From assembly GCA_035286745.1 (NCBI GenBank), contig DATECU010000342.1, forward strand, positions 1 to 5,900: a stretch of 5,900 nt of DNA, in the 5' to 3' direction. The stretch is from DATECU01 sp035286745. GTDB taxonomy: Bacteria; Acidobacteriota; Vicinamibacteria; Fen-336. Under the pieces are notes generated by a model, which saw nothing but the letters and a program-made list of their open reading frames with translations, was not told the DNA's origin and did not search any database. Numbering within the stretch: the stretch's first letter is position 1; the number at the start of each line of letters is the position of its first letter. This document shows, in pieces, positions 5,861-5,900 of this stretch. The position numbers and the translations under genes were made by a program.

Positions 5861-5900
5861 TGAGCTGGGGGGTGCTTCCGTCGCACCCCCCAGACCCCCC
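5861..5900. repeat. Hairpin repeat, copy 2 (reaches window edge)
   Basis: This second copy of the unit at 5779-5819 has the identical 11-bp stem (5865-5875 with 5883-5893) and identical TTCCGTC loop. The window ends inside its terminal C-run, so the array may continue with a period of 82 bases. Confidence 0.8.

Overview
The window is high-G+C bacterial DNA, and codon third positions are overwhelmingly G or C. All genes lie on the plus strand and form one compact respiratory gene set ending in a clade II (Sec-type, 'atypical') nitrous oxide reductase, nosZ. The rest of the set looks like a dedicated quinol-oxidising electron supply: a FAD/iron-sulfur oxidoreductase (5' end outside the window), a Rieske iron-sulfur protein, a fused cytochrome b6/subunit IV protein and a membrane-anchored pentaheme cytochrome c. 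The cytochrome b Qo motif is not the PEWY form, which suggests a menaquinone-using bacterium. Clade II NosZ with a Rieske/cytochrome b module is known from Anaeromyxobacter-like Myxococcota and several other phyla. The host is therefore plausibly myxobacterial/deltaproteobacterial-like, but the sequence alone does not fix the phylum.

Layout: positions 1-690 hold the C-terminal part of a FAD-dependent oxidoreductase with two ferredoxin-type 4Fe-4S motifs. Positions 713-1219 encode the Rieske protein with a Tat-type N-terminus. Positions 1229-2578 encode cytochrome b and 2580-3824 the pentaheme cytochrome c. These four genes are separated by only 1-22 bases, so they look co-transcribed. A 103-base gap follows, containing a 9-bp stem-loop and a very strong Shine-Dalgarno sequence, and then nosZ at 3928-5778. 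Positions 5779-5900 are non-coding and consist of two nearly identical 40-base copies of a perfect 11-bp G6/C6 hairpin, 82 bases apart, with a different hairpin between them. The second copy runs to the window edge.

Inferred workings: quinol is oxidised at the cytochrome b/Rieske Qo site. The high-potential electron goes through the Rieske cluster to the pentaheme cytochrome, which stands where cytochrome c1 or f would be. From there it reaches the CuA and then the CuZ centre of NosZ in the periplasm, reducing N2O to N2. The FAD/4Fe-4S protein may feed electrons into the quinone pool or the cytochrome b from the cytoplasmic side, but nothing in the window proves this. All seven CuZ histidines and all side-chain CuA ligands are present, so NosZ looks functional. 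No nosD, nosF, nosY, nosL, nosB or nosR gene is in the window; if the cluster is complete these should lie downstream of the repeats or elsewhere.
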